64,000 bases of DNA from Incurvaria masculella. Lineage: Eukaryota > Arthropoda > Insecta > Lepidoptera > Incurvariidae. Position numbers and translations under genes: made by a program. Each line of letters starts with the position of its first letter. Position 1 is the first letter of the stretch. The stretch is taken from NCBI GenBank assembly GCA_946894095.1, contig OX335645.2:12237001-12301000 (forward strand). The letters are read 5' to 3'. Below are positions 1 through 11,996 of this stretch, piece by piece. Below the pieces are notes generated by a model that was not told the origin of the DNA, made no database searches, and saw only the letters and a list, made by a program, of their open reading frames with translations.

Positions 1-3000
1 AGACAAACCCAAGAAGAAGAAAGCTAAAAAGGATCCACTGTTCTCGAAGAAGACGAAGTCTGATCCTAATGCACCACCTAGCGACAGAATGCCTTTACCG
101 GATTTGTATGTTTTATTATTTGTTTTGAAATCACAATTGAGACCAATAGGGCCCGATCATACCAACCGATGAAATAAGCAGAAAGCAGATCTATATAAGG
201 TCTTGGGGAGCTATTCTTTTAATTCTACAGAAGGTGGGGGTGGATTTATCCATCAATTTGCAGGCAAGTTGATTGGGATGCTTCTGTGCGCATTTTGTAT
301 AGGATTTAAGTTTATTTGTTATTTCCTCCTTAACCGTTTGTATCTTTAGGTCGCGATGAAATTGAGAGTTGGTCATATACCACGGCGCGTATGTGATCAT
401 AGGCAGCATCTTGGAGGTAAATTATTGTTTTTAACATGACTTGTAAACAAAATTTGTTCCTTTTCATGCCTAGAATATGTGTTTGAAGAAACATCCGCAC
501 TCCGTATAACCCACTTTAAAAAATCACTTCAATATATGATTTGCAATTTTTTTTATTTTATTTTATTAGGCACACAATACAGAACACAGTCTAGGCAATG
601 ACTTTAATACAAACTTTCCTTAACGTAAACTTAAATTAAGACGGTGTCCCACTTGGATGAGTGCACAGAAATTGCCAAAAACATAACAAAATTAGACTGT
701 AAGTACTTATGTTCTAATAGGAGTAACTGTAGATTTATAAATGTCTATCTAGGTGAAATGTAAGAAAATATAATAGTGAATTAGACAAATCATTATTTAA
801 GGAACTTAACGGGCTTCTAAAACGTTTTTCTAAAAAGTTGCGGGAAATACCAAGCCATACTCCCCCCCCCTTACCCGCCCCCGTCGGACCGCCCGCCCCG
901 CCCCCGGCCCCGCTCCCGCCGCCCGTCGGAGTCCCCGCGCTCAAGGCCCTCGATAGAAGCTATGCAATAGCTTAAAAATATTTATGACTGTGAAAATATA
1001 TCTAAACCATCATTGGAATTCCGAACTAAATAGTACAGTGTGTAAAAAATACTACAAAATTGTATTCACATTGAAGTGTAAATGCGCACAGGAAGGAGAC
1101 GGACAAGTTGGAGAAAGTGAAGGCGCTCCGCGAGGCGACAAAGCGCGTGGCGCTCGGTGCGGAAAGCCTGCCGTCCATCTGCTTCTATACACTGCTCAAT
1201 AGTGCACACAACGCAGTAGCCGCCGATATCTGCGACGACTCCAGCCTTCTCGCCGTCGGCTTCACCAACTCTATCATCAAGGTAGTCCAGCCTCTCAATT
1301 TTCGCATGGAGTTTCAACAAACATAATGGTACCTCTTCCGGTATCGATTCCATTTCAATATTTGTAATGGCAACACACCTCTAACTTGCAAGGAACTTGC
1401 AATTACAGTATTGGTCCTTAAAACGGAATTTTTGACATTTTTGCACTCAGGCCGATTTAAATGTCCAGTATTCAATTAATGGGGAAGAAAACTGCTTATT
1501 TATCACGACAGGTGGCGTCTAAGCGAGCTCACCTAAAAGATTTGTCAAGCTGTCAGATACCATACAATATAAAACAGAATAAATTCACTCAACCTGAGTA
1601 ATTAAAATGACTCAATTTTCCCCTTATTATTATGAAAATTATTTGTTCCAATTTATGCTAATGAAATAAGGTCGTAGGAAAGATAATATGACAACAACAT
1701 AACCTATAATATTTCATTTCATACTTTATGCTGGTCAATTACTTTTAAATTTGTTTGAAGACAAACAAAAGCTCTTCTTTTTCGCTAAACCTTATTCTAA
1801 CTGCATCCAAAAACTTGTAAATAAAAATTGACAGGAATAACAGTTTTGACATTTCTAAGTTGAGGGTCGCTCATGCGACATCTACAATAAGCTTTGAATT
1901 TTCTTCCCCAATAAATAATGTATGCTTTCAAAACAAAACATAAACATTTGTTTATGTAACTAGACATGCTTGGCTAATACCTACTGTCTCGAGCCCAACA
2001 CACCTCATGGAATCTCGGTCTTATAACTACTTATATAAACGGTTAAAATGTTTCATTACCTCTTTGATCATCATCATTCATTCAATGCGACTGTACTAAC
2101 TCGGGTGAGATAAATCATGCAACCTAGCGATAAATCCCTCCAATATTCTTATTAAAATAGATGAAATTCCTATTTAGCGTGAACATTTTTTCTGCCAGGT
2201 TTGGACTCTTACCCCAATGAGACTAAAAGGAATGAAGAGTGCTGAGAAACTCCAAGATATCGATCGAGAAGCTGGTAAAATAACATTGCATAAAATTAAC
2301 CTGTTTTTAATTAAATCAAAGATTATCCAGATTATCGGTTAAACAGTTATATTTATAGTGGGCGTACTAAGTTTAAAATGTGTATTATATTTGGACCAAA
2401 TCCTGTTCTATAATAAAATTCGCAGATAGTCCACGTTGTAAAATTTGACAGTCTGAGTCTGACACAAAGGACATATTATACAAATCAATACTTAGTGTTT
2501 TCAGTTTGGGCTATAATAGCCCGCAAAACTTGTATGTAGGACAATTAAGAGAGACGTCACCCTATCAATTCCCCATACTACTGGCGATAACTGTTTCCAT
2601 GCTCTTAATGTTTTAGTAGGGTTTTGAAATTTTGGATTCCAAAATATATTGTCGAAATATATGTCTGTATGTTAAAAAATTTTTAATATACCTTTTGGAA
2701 TGGAAAATATTGGAAAACAGTTGTCTTTTTATGCATTCATTTTCGATTTTTTTTACTGAAAAATACAGATATTTACAAAAGAATCAAAACATAAGGACAT
2801 AGCATGAAGCTTTCTCAAGTAATAAAAAAAAATTATAAAAATCTGACCAAGTTTAGGGGTAGGAAACCGTTAGGGCCTGAAAGGCGATTTTGCTATTTTA
2901 ATGGCAGTCACCATGCAAAATTGTGTCTTGGGCAATGGGCAAATAATGTTCAATTAGATATCCTGTGACTTCACGACAGCCTTAATCAACATTTTTTGGA

Positions 3001-6000
3001 TCCCTTGTATCATATACATATAGTAAACATTCATAAATATATTTTTTTTCTTCCTGGGAAAAGTCTGCAGACGTTACAACCAACTTAATTTTTTAAACAC
3101 TTCAGTACATGTAAAATAGACTGAAAAAATTAAAAAGTAGAATCCTAGAGTCCTCTGTCATCAACCTTTTAAAGCTTGCATTATTTTTTAAATGTATTTA
3201 TTAATTTATCTCAGTACATGCTACATGGATATTTTTTTTATTTTCAGGCGATGTGCTGGTCCGAATGATGGAAGAGAAAGACAGAGATACTTGTCGTACC
3301 CTATATGGACATTCCGGCCCTGTCTACAAAGTGGTATTCGATCCTTATAAAACCCTGCTTCTCTCCTGCTCGGAAGATGCAACGAGTAAGCAAGATTATT
3401 ATCATATTTATTTATTGCAAAAGATTGTCCAATAAATTAATCTATTTTTCGATCTTTTGATTTTATAATAATGTTTTCTCTTGTAATTCTTTATTTACTA
3501 AAAGTCAAGAAAATTAATATGAACCTACCCTAACAATATGTCAACCCAGTAAAAATATTTCTTAAGAAGTGTTTTACGCTGACATAAGTTAACAATAAAT
3601 AATATTAGTAAGTATGCATCTACTTGAAAGGGTCAATTTGTCACAATAAACTGCATAAAACCTGTTGCAATTATTAGTCAGATAACATGTCCTAGTGACT
3701 TTAAATGCTGTTGGCTGGTATGTAAAAAGAATACGAGTGGGCTATCTCCATTTCTTCCCACTAGTAAGAGGCGACTAAGGAAAGTGTCGTTCGTGGTTCG
3801 GATTCCACATAAAACTTCACTCCCCTTCCCTACTAGGTGACAGGTTTAATCCTACCCGGCTTAATAGCATGGCATTGAATGAACGATGGTTGAAAAGCCA
3901 TAATAATTGTCCATGTTTTCCATAGAAAGTCCTGGCATGGCACCTGTTCCCATGTGATGTCTTGGTCTTATATGACAGCAGGTGTGGCCATCCATGTCGT
4001 TAAATAAAAAATAATACGAGAATTCTATCCATTCTTAATGTATCCAATACCTGATCTGTGTTGAGCTACATAAATGTAACGCCATATATGTACTGCAGTC
4101 AGACTGTGGTCGCTGCAATGCTGGACATGCGTGGTGGTGTACCGCAGCCACCTGTTCCCGGTGTGGGACGTGCGCTGGTCGCAGCACGGCTACTACTTCG
4201 CATCGAGCGGCCACGACCGCACCGTGCGCCTCTGGACCACCGACAACTACCAGCCACTAAGAATATTCTCTGGCCATCTTGCTGATGTCGATGTACGTTA
4301 TTAACTGTTCATTAATGTTTTTTACTTCAATCAAAATTCAAACAAATCCACCATGTCATGTCACACTCCACTTAACGCAAAGTATATGTTTTGCAAAAAC
4401 TCGTATACATCAAAAGTGTAATCGTATATATAGGGGTTTGCGTTTAAACATAGTCAAAAGTCAAATACAAATTAATACTTTAACTCCAAAAACACACTGT
4501 GCAGTGTTAAATTATACTTTTGTTTTGTGACAGCTATTGTCTTTTGGGTTGCGTTTCGTCGTTTAAGTTTATTAGTACAAAGACAAATAAACGAGATAAA
4601 GAGAGAATCCACATATGTAGAAAACCAGACCTAGTCTGAGGGGATCCCCCTTACTTTTATCAGAATAATCGGAGAATGTGGAATTTCCGCGCCCAAAGAC
4701 AAGTTAGGTGATCATAACCGATTGCATATGTATATATGTACGTACATGCATCCATACATTTGTAACCAATTGGAGGCATTTTAGCGCAAAAGTTGAAATT
4801 CACCTCAAGGTGGGCCTTTCCGCTCAACTCCCCATACAAACGGGGAAAGAAGATCACGCCCATATTTCCTTGCCAGAGATCCAAAATTTTGCTCCAAATT
4901 GCTTTATTTGAACGAACTAGATGTCTGATGACCATTGGCATTGTACAATTGTTTGGTTTCTAAGTTATAAGGTCTGAAAGATACATTTTTTTGCGTGTTT
5001 TATACAATAACTTTGGAGGTGGATTACTCAATGATAACATCTATACATCTTAAAAAGACTAATCTCATTAAAAAGTCATAAGACATAGCTTGTTTCATGA
5101 AAATTTAATCTAAATTTAGTTTTTGTTAGATTTTTGACTACAGCGATCGTGGTTTACTTTTAGCTTTAAGTCATTTTGTAATTAAAATTTTCGTAAATCT
5201 TACCAAATCAAACACTATGCGCATTGTCTGCTTTGTGGACATGGTGGATCCTCCTCATCACGGAGCCTATCTTTTTTTTTCTTTGAAACAGAAGGAATCC
5301 CACGAATGAGTTAGTCCCCCCGGGAAGGGACACCTTGAAGTGAAACCACACCTAATGGGATTCCGTAAAGCAGGGTTCTACTGTATTTATTGTACTTTCT
5401 GCTGGCAAGAGTATCTCATGTGCAGTTATTTCTCATAAAATGTTCGTGGAAAATTCACAGCTGTCTACATAATCTAATCGAATGCATGATGCATCATGAG
5501 GTTGTTGTGCCTGACCTGGTTGTTTTTTACGTTATGTTTGTACATAAGATTGGTAATTTGACTTATGCGATCTTATTTGAAAATTTTCTGGTTTGAATAA
5601 TACATTTGTATCCTTGCAGTGTGTGCAATTCCATCCAAACTCGAACTACATAGCATCAGGTTCGAGTGATCGAACCGTGCGCTTATGGGACTGTGTGACT
5701 GGAAATCAAGTCCGCATAATGACTGGACACAAGGTATGTCATCTAAATAAGGCCATTATGGTACAAATTGAGAGAGAGTTAAAGTTATAATGGCTAAAGA
5801 AACTAATATCCCAGTGGACATTTTACCGTTCAATCTAATATGATGTTTAAACATGGAATTATGATCTCTTAACCAATGAACAAAACAAAATAATTGCCAA
5901 CCGCGGCCCAGTTTTCGTAATGACAAAAGCTTAATTTAGCTTTGATGCATATGTTTATTCACAGCCCTTGGGTAGTTAACCTAGCAGCAGTATTTTATTT

Positions 6001-8912
6001 AAAACATATTGCCGAGTTGATTTTGTCGTTAATCTGGAAAATTAAGTGAATTTTGTTTTCGTTGCCAGTAATACTTGTCCTTTGTATTGTAGTCGAACAT
6101 ATTTACACTGGCGTTCTCGGTGTGCGGGCGCTGGCTAGCATCAGGAGGTGGCGCGCTAGGCTCGAGCACGGCGGGCGGCGAGGTGCTGCTGTGGGACCTT
6201 TCGAGCGGCGCGCTCGCCTCGCGCCTGCCACACGCCCACCAGGCTCCCATGCATGCCCTGGCCTTTAGCCGCGATGGCACACTATTGGCATCTGGTAAGT
6301 AGTTATTCATGAACCAAAATTAAATTAACAGAGTATGTAAAGGAATTCGGTTATTGACACGTCCCAAGAACATTGAAAAGGACCGGACTAGAGTCCGGCA
6401 AATACAACGCTGAGTGTTTTCATAAAAAGGTAAACGCCATATGTTCGCCATTCGCCTCTGACTCGCCGGCGCGGCCAGGATGGCTCGGGTGATTGGGTGA
6501 TCTTATAAATGTATAAACTCGAAGGACCTAAATATGTAGATATGGAATGAAACTAAAATAAAATAAAGTAAAATTGGGAAAGGCTCACAGTAACCGTGAA
6601 GTAATCCGCCCGCGCGGTGCACCACTGTTGTGAATCCTTGTTTGCAAGTTATCGGGGCGCCCCTGGTCGAGATGATACCTTCTGCATGGTGCAATGAGTG
6701 CCGCCGCGCACTTCACAGATTTTTCGTCTATTTTCAGTCTTTTCTTCAAAACCGCATGACAGTGCCGAGTCAAAAAACTTCTCTTCTTTTGAGCAGGGGA
6801 AAAGGAACATATACATGACAAATAAATTATGTGGCCAGTATAATGAGATGTGTGCACCGCGAAGTTAGAAATAATGAAAATCTGGACATCATGAATACTA
6901 AACACCATACAAACGAGCCCGTTGCTATTTCGACTATGCTTGAGACTCGCCGTCATGTGAGTCTCAGTAAAATCGTCATTGGTTAAACGAAGAGGAGGAA
7001 GGGGTGGTAAAAACAGGGATAAGTATCACAAAAGCTAGCGCAGTGTGAGCATGCGGAAACGGGCACTGGTTGCGGTAAGTCTAGTACCGGAACAACGAAT
7101 CCTCCCACGTAAAATTTATGAGTCTATCGAAATCAGCTAACACAAAATCTTATCAATCTTTAATAAATACATGTGTCCGGAGCTTGCATTTTCCTGAAGA
7201 GAACCACGACCGTGCTACACTACACATGCTAGCTAAGGCCCAGAGAGAGTCCGTGACAATCCTGAAGATTCCTACCGTCTTTTACCCATATTGATATCTA
7301 TGCTGAAAAAGATAAAGACTTGATTTCGAATAGATACATTGACAACACACTTAGAGGAAAACACAGTCAGTGTGTTTTGTACTGCAAATGAAATTTGGAA
7401 CTCAGCCAATCATAGAGCTGATGTATGAATGTTGGCATGGACGTGCCTGCCACCATCACGACGGCCGATTCTCCTGATAATAGAGCCCATGTGAGGCTCC
7501 GAAAACTCGAGCATCACACTCTGCTCCTCATATGCGCAGTAAGCCATCATACTAAACAATATATCGCAGTCTGTGTTCAATCGTCTATGATATAGCATCC
7601 ATGTTATTTTTTTTTCTGAAATCTTAAGAAAATATATCACATGACTTCTATAACTGCAATGTTTATTTTATCCTTCAGAATAACCCTCTACAATGGTGTT
7701 GCGCACTAAAAAAACAAACTGTAAATATTATCTACGGACAACCAGCAACCACTTACAAATAAAAAAACCGGAACTCAATGAGGCGCGAACCACAATCCTT
7801 TGGATCAGCGAACGACCCCTAGAATGCTGCACCTAACGACACATACATAGATCCCTCATTGTGAAAACGGTAATGAGTTCAGTAAATGCATCACTGATAT
7901 TTTAGATGCATCTACTGGATTTTTTTTAAAACGTCAAACCGCATACAAGTTTTTACTACTTATACTGTGCTTTTATTTCTTCAAGCTATCAAAATCAAAC
8001 TTAGACTTCCGATATCCTGGCGTAAACAGCAACGTCAGCGTATTTACGGGGACAGTGAGTAAGCTTTCAAACTCGGACTCGCAAATGTTTGTTCGTTTAA
8101 CCCCCACTGCGCGTGCTCTTCAATTTATCCATACGTTTGAAAATGCTAGTCGATCGGTTAATTAAGGTGACAAGTGGGGCTAGGGGCTCTGATTCGCCTT
8201 GTCAAAACAACAAAACCATGGTGGTTTGATAGTAGATCCTAAAATGATTAATGATTTTTTCGTCCATACAAACTTTGGTTTGATTTATTTTTAGTTTTTT
8301 CTCACGGACGTGAAATCACGGTTTTTAGTCCTCTTGTTTAAGATTCTTTTCATTTCATTTTTGTGGAAACTAAAATAGATATTTTTTTATCTTCACTTAT
8401 TTAATATTTATATTGAGTTACATAACCGAAGTAAGTAAAAAAGCAGAACATCATTCTGTAAAAAAAAAATTTTACTTTTTAGTCAAACTAATGATCACAT
8501 TAGATGCAGATGTAATGTGGTCTTACCTATCAGTCATTGGAAAACCATATCTTGACATTTCCGTGAGTTATAAAATCAATGAAATCCACACATTTGCTGG
8601 CGGAAGAATATAGGTTGCATATTGATTGGTTGATATAAACCTTACTATGAGTTATGGATTTTGGACTAGTGACTGAGGGATTTTGTTTTTTTATTATTTA
8701 CAGGTGCACTGGACTGTACCTTAAAATTATGGGACTTCAATGCAATAACTGAAGAAGCTACCAGTGAAGAGGCAACAACGAATGGACCAAATTTAAAAGA
8801 CGATCGGCACCTGCTGAGATCCTTTGGAACTAAGAGCGCTCCCATAATAGGACTACACTTTACACGGCGGAACCTTCTTTTGGCTGTCGGCACATATGAG
8901 GGTAGTGCCTGA
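1..8912 (+). CDS. Taf5: TAF5, TFIID subunit 5, C-terminal WD40 part (5' end outside window)
   Basis: TAF5 is a scaffold subunit of the nuclear general transcription factor TFIID. Eight exons read in one frame: 1-105, 1092-1281, 2199-2274, 3248-3385, 4099-4292, 5620-5733, 6093-6294 and 8704-8912 (stop TGA), all with GT/AG introns. They give 408 residues. The first exon carries the lysine-rich linker and PNAPPSDR; the next has EATKRVALGAESLPSICFYT, very close to human TAF5. WD40 blades follow: LYGHSGPVYKVVFDP, SHLFPVWDVRWSQHGYYFAS, HPNSNYIASGSSDRTVRLWD, a blade with FSVCGRWLASGG and EVLLWDLSSG, and FSRDGTLLASGALDCTLKLWD. The C-terminus LHFTRRNLLLAVGTY matches the family end. The blade in exon 6093-6294 has a Gly/Ser/Ala-rich insertion where vertebrate TAF5 has a short turn. 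The N-terminal LisH and NTD2 regions must lie left of the window. The identification is secure; exon borders come from reading-frame and homology reasoning. Confidence 0.96.
106..1091 (+). other. TAF5 intron with LINE tail and a GC-rich patch
   Basis: Besides the LINE tail, positions 860-950 are a C-rich, CpG-rich patch (runs of ccgcc, a 10-C run) in an otherwise AT-rich intron. It is open on one strand only because of composition. I see no gene in it. Confidence 0.6.
191..409 (-). mobile_element. Jockey-type LINE fragment, 3' tail of ORF2, in TAF5 intron 1
   Basis: On the minus strand an open 72-codon stretch reads PWYMTNSQFHRDLKIQTVKE and IKRIAPQDL. This aligns with the post-RT C-terminal tail of the LINE at 45-50 kb (PWYVSNKQIYEDLDIPTVRD). 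Only the last part of ORF2 remains. It is a 5'-truncated insertion, antisense to TAF5. Confidence 0.75.
1282..3247 (+). other. Two AT-rich TAF5 introns around a 76-nt exon
   Basis: The introns 1282-2198 and 2275-3247 flank the short exon 2199-2274. I recognise no repeat, RNA gene or open frame of interest in them. Confidence 0.6.
3785..4015 (+). mobile_element. SINE body fragment (shared-body family) in TAF5 intron 4
   Basis: It carries the family landmarks in order: GTGGTTCGGATTCCAC, CCCCTTCCCTACTAGGTG, ATTGAATGAACGATGG, GTCCTGGCATGGCACC, GGCCATCCATGTCG and an A-rich end. It has no recognisable polymerase III head. Confidence 0.75.
4813..5337 (-). mobile_element. MITE-B copy 1 (TTAA family), in TAF5 intron 5
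   Basis: A minus-orientation copy of the element best seen at 33120-33628. It shares CAACTCCCCATAC..GGGGAAAGAAGATCACGCCCA at one end and GGACATGGTGGATCCTCCTC, then GAATGAGTTAGTCC, at the other. The terminal TTAA repeats are mutated (TCAA and TTGA), and there is a deletion near the right end, so it is an old copy. Confidence 0.75.
6295..8703 (+). other. Long TAF5 intron 7
   Basis: It contains a MITE-E copy (about 8000-8205) and a small palindrome CCGGACTAGAGTCCGG near 6383. The stretch 6450-7400 includes GC-richer segments that I could not assign to a family. I see no additional exon; the TAF5 protein is complete without one. Confidence 0.6.
8000..8205 (+). mobile_element. MITE-E fragment
   Basis: It shares GGCGTAAACAGCAACGTC, AGTAAGCTTTCAAACTCGG, GACTCGCAAATGTT and AGTCGATCGGTT with copies at about 33870-34280 and 44935-45295. 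Boundaries are approximate. It is a non-coding repeat of unknown superfamily. Confidence 0.6.
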
Positions 8913-8963
8913 TGCATGTTACATTGATAATACAACTAAAACAACAATGATTCTTCCGAAACT

Positions 8964-8969
8964 TTTAAT
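8964..8969 (-). terminator. Candidate poly(A) signal of INTS10
   Basis: ATTAAA on the minus strand about 80 nt after the INTS10 stop. A canonical AATAAA also occurs on the minus strand at 8695-8690, inside TAF5 intron 7. Either choice makes the INTS10 3' UTR antisense to TAF5. Confidence 0.4.
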
Positions 8970-9047
8970 TCTTTAAAAGCTAAGATGAGTATATGTTATA
9001 AAAAGATTTACAATAATTATTACAACACTGTATGACATTCCAGCATT

Positions 9048-10781
9048 CTAAAGTGTAGGGATTATGTTTCTCTCTTGTGTAAAGAATTGAATTACAAGAT
9101 TTAATAAAGACTCATTGCTCCTTGCCACTTGTGCTTTCATGGCTTGCTTAAAGTCTTCCTTCACACCCTTGTCAGCTCCACGCGTCCCGATCCTTCTCTG
9201 ACCCAGATGTTGCTGTGAATTGGGCATGATATCTAGTGCAACGTTGCTGCCTTGCTCGTTCCACAAAAACGTGAATTCCTCTAAAATGTCAATATGTATT
9301 ATGTATGATTGGAACAAAGGATAATGAAACATTCCATTTTGCTTAATGGAATCAATTATTCTCAAGAATAAAGTCTCTTCTTGCGGCCAGCCAAGCTGCA
9401 TGAGAACTATCATGTGCCCAAAGGTAAGATCTGTGCCTCCTCCAGTATTTAATAGGATTCGTATGAGTAATGTGCAGAAGTAGTGCACAATGGCATTTTT
9501 AGTTAGTGGCAGAAAATGCAGATGTCTGTGTGTACCTCCAACTATTAGATTAGTTTCAAGTGCTCCTTCTGCGGCATTCAACTGATTCAATGCTAACAAA
9601 ATGTTCTCCAAACTAATTGTGTATTGATTCTGACAGTAGGAGACCGATGCACGAACCAAGCTTGCAGATAAATTCACAGCGGTAGGAGCGGGAAGTGCCT
9701 CATCATATCGTCCTCTGTACAAAGCGAGCTCCTCTGTAAATGCTCCTAGCCAAGGCTTTACTTGCAGCTGGTTTGATAATTTCGTGAACTCTCTTGATAA
9801 TATTTCATTGCAATGCAACAATTCCCAACAGTTAGCTGCTGCCTGAAACTGATATGCTGTAATACCAGTTAACTCCACTTCTCCTTTTCTCTTTTTTGAT
9901 TGCGGTAATTCTGGGTCTGAAAAAGCCTCCAGCAATATATGGCTTTCCTTTACTGATTTTTGCTCATGCAGGGATCTCAAAAAAAATATTGTGCCACAGT
10001 ATAATAACTGACGACAGTCATCGGAGTTTCGCAATGTCAGCAGCTTTTGAAAGTATGCCTCCTTATTAAGACTGTTGTTGTAATTGATGAGAAAGGGGTC
10101 CCATCCTAGCTGTCGTCCTAGAAGCTCAAGAACCGCGTATAATCTTTGCCAAGGATCATTTATGTCGTTTTCCGTATCATTATTGACGTATGAGTTGTAA
10201 AAATCAATAGCCTTTACAAGCAGCCGCTGCAGAAGTCTAGGTGACTCAAGCGAACCTAGAAGCGGCAATGTTTCAACCACAAGTAATCGAGCATATCGGT
10301 TATCATAGAAAAATTTATCAGCACTCATCAGTGTTTTGACTAATCCATCAACAGCAAGCTGAGGAAACTTCTTTAGCAATAAAACAATGAGTCGGCAATG
10401 TTCCATTGTGTCACCACTATTTTCTACACTTGTTCGTAGTATGGTCATCTGTATGTCAGAACTTATTTTATCAAACATTTGACTAAGAAAACTGGTCTCA
10501 GTGGATTTCAACGCATTAGCAATGGCCGATATTTCTGGCAATAGATCATGTACGCTTTGGCATGACATCATCAAAGAACTGAAACTTTCAGCGGCTTCTT
10601 TAATGTGACCGGATTGTTTTTCCATTAAGTAGGCCTCAAACTGAACTTTAAAATTTGAAGGAAACAACGTTTTCGCAGTTAGCATCCAGGCCTTTGCTGA
10701 ATAAATGTCGGTTTGCTGCGCTTCTTTGGCTCTCATTATGATATAATCTTCATCACTCAACCCCGGTTCGACGACAGGCAT
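9048..10781 (-). CDS. IntS10: INTS10, Integrator complex subunit 10 (single coding exon)
   Basis: INTS10 is a subunit of the nuclear Integrator complex, which cleaves snRNA 3' ends and attenuates paused polymerase II. One uninterrupted 577-residue frame starts at ATG 10781-10779. Family landmarks in order: the N-terminal helix with AKAWMLTAKTLFPSNF (residues about 29-44), DPWQRLYAVLELLG (about 210), a short basic SKKRK linker near residue 310, CWELLHCNEILSREFTKL, LTFGHMIVLMQLGWPQEETL, FHYPLFQSYIIHIDILEEFTFLW, and the C-terminal TRGADKGVKEDFKQAMKAQV, which matches human TRGITKGVKEDF. It is shorter than the human protein (about 710 residues), mainly through reduced linkers. No intron interrupts the coding region. 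The gene converges on TAF5, 135 bp away. A possible acceptor 26 nt upstream of the ATG (ctttacag on the minus strand, 10815-10808) suggests a 5'-UTR intron; this is inference. Confidence 0.95.
   Translation of the reverse strand: MPVVEPGLSDEDYIIMRAKEAQQTDIYSAKAWMLTAKTLFPSNFKVQFEAYLMEKQSGHIKEAAESFSSLMMSCQSVHDLLPEISAIANALKSTETSFLSQMFDKISSDIQMTILRTSVENSGDTMEHCRLIVLLLKKFPQLAVDGLVKTLMSADKFFYDNRYARLLVVETLPLLGSLESPRLLQRLLVKAIDFYNSYVNNDTENDINDPWQRLYAVLELLGRQLGWDPFLINYNNSLNKEAYFQKLLTLRNSDDCRQLLYCGTIFFLRSLHEQKSVKESHILLEAFSDPELPQSKKRKGEVELTGITAYQFQAAANCWELLHCNEILSREFTKLSNQLQVKPWLGAFTEELALYRGRYDEALPAPTAVNLSASLVRASVSYCQNQYTISLENILLALNQLNAAEGALETNLIVGGTHRHLHFLPLTKNAIVHYFCTLLIRILLNTGGGTDLTFGHMIVLMQLGWPQEETLFLRIIDSIKQNGMFHYPLFQSYIIHIDILEEFTFLWNEQGSNVALDIMPNSQQHLGQRRIGTRGADKGVKEDFKQAMKAQVARSNESLLNLVIQFFTQERNIIPTL
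9103..9108 (+). terminator. Candidate poly(A) signal of TAF5
   Basis: AATAAA lies 191 nt after the TAF5 stop and is the first canonical hexamer on the + strand. It falls inside the antisense of the last INTS10 codons, so a TAF5 mRNA ending here would overlap INTS10 coding sequence. Confidence 0.45.
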
Positions 10782-11996
10782 TTTGGATGTTTAAGTATTC
10801 CACTAATCTGTAAAGAAGTGATTATCTACATATTAAGCATATATGTATTATTGAGGGAATTGCAATTTAAAAAATGTATAACAAGTATTTTAACTGAGAA
10901 GAAAATAAAATGGGACCATTTTAATTGTTAAAGTTTGAATGTCACTAGTGTTTGTATCGCAGGTCAATCAGTTTGTGGCGTAATAAAGTGTCGTTTTAAT
11001 TACCAGATGTTAAAATTAATGAAATTTTATTTTTTGTTTATCGGAATCATCTAAAATAAGTTAAATATGTTACTGGTTACTGAATCAAATGGACAGCAAA
11101 TCTAAATTCTACGACATTGACATTCCCATTTTTTTATTAGTCTTCCTCTAGTTCATACCAGATTCTGTATTAATAGTTTTAATATTAATTTAATACATTT
11201 TTTTTAAATATTTTTTTATAATTACATTTTTTAAACAAACATTTAATAAACATAAACAAGTAAAAAATATGTCATTAAGGTAGTGTGTGCGTCAAAGTAG
11301 ATGGCGCCACAGTCGTTCCTAGTTATTTCTGCTTTAACACCTTAAACATAAAAGCAAGTTACAAACTATAAATGTAGTGGCGAGCACATTATTTAGTTGT
11401 GTATTTAATCTCATTAAACAATTACAAAAATTAGCTGGAATTGCATAGATTATACTGAGGATGTGTGCAAAAAGTTGCCATTTACAATTGGCAACTCTCT
11501 GTTATAATAATCTCATATGGCTAAAGGACCTGGAATCCATAGCCAATTATATTAATAAAAAAAATCACAAATGATAGCTTTATTTGCAAAGTGTTGCATG
11601 AGATTTATGTATTTAAATGCATAGTGTGCTCGCAACTACAGTTATGGCTAGAAACTTTCTATTTTTGGCGAGTTATAACAGAAATAGCAACGAACTACCA
11701 TCTACACAACCATGGGCATCCACTTTTTGGCAAATATCTCGGAAAGTTTTTAAGGTTTCAGTACTGGCAATTCTGATTCAAATGTCAACCAGTCGCCATT
11801 CGCAATCTGTCAAATAAAAAATTTGATGCTGTTGTATGTTGCACTCTCAAGTTAAATCGATTCTTTTTGGTTTTAATTAACTTTGTAAAGCATGATGCAT
11901 CCCACAATGGCGTGATGTTTGTGAATGCATTATATTCGTATTGATGTTTTACGTTGAAACCATACTACAAATGACTCATTCCTTAGTTGTTGCCTC
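10782..11996. other. AT-rich spacer upstream of INTS10
   Basis: It should hold the INTS10 promoter (transcribed leftward). I see no TATA box I would defend. Near 11475 a short hairpin pairs AGTTGCCA with TGGCAACT. A 27-nt string at 11537-11563 recurs at 39215-39241. No gene seen. Confidence 0.5.

Noticed and set aside
735..944. Glycine-rich open frame on the minus strand
   Set aside because: It only reflects the C-rich patch in TAF5 intron 1; no domain, and the rest of the frame is AT-rich noise.
6383..6398. Palindrome CCGGACTAGAGTCCGG as a regulatory site
   Set aside because: A single 16-bp palindrome in an intron with no supporting context; it may be chance.
7770..7850. tRNA-like box B word GTGGTTCGCGCC on the minus strand
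   Set aside because: No box A at the right distance and no pairing stems.
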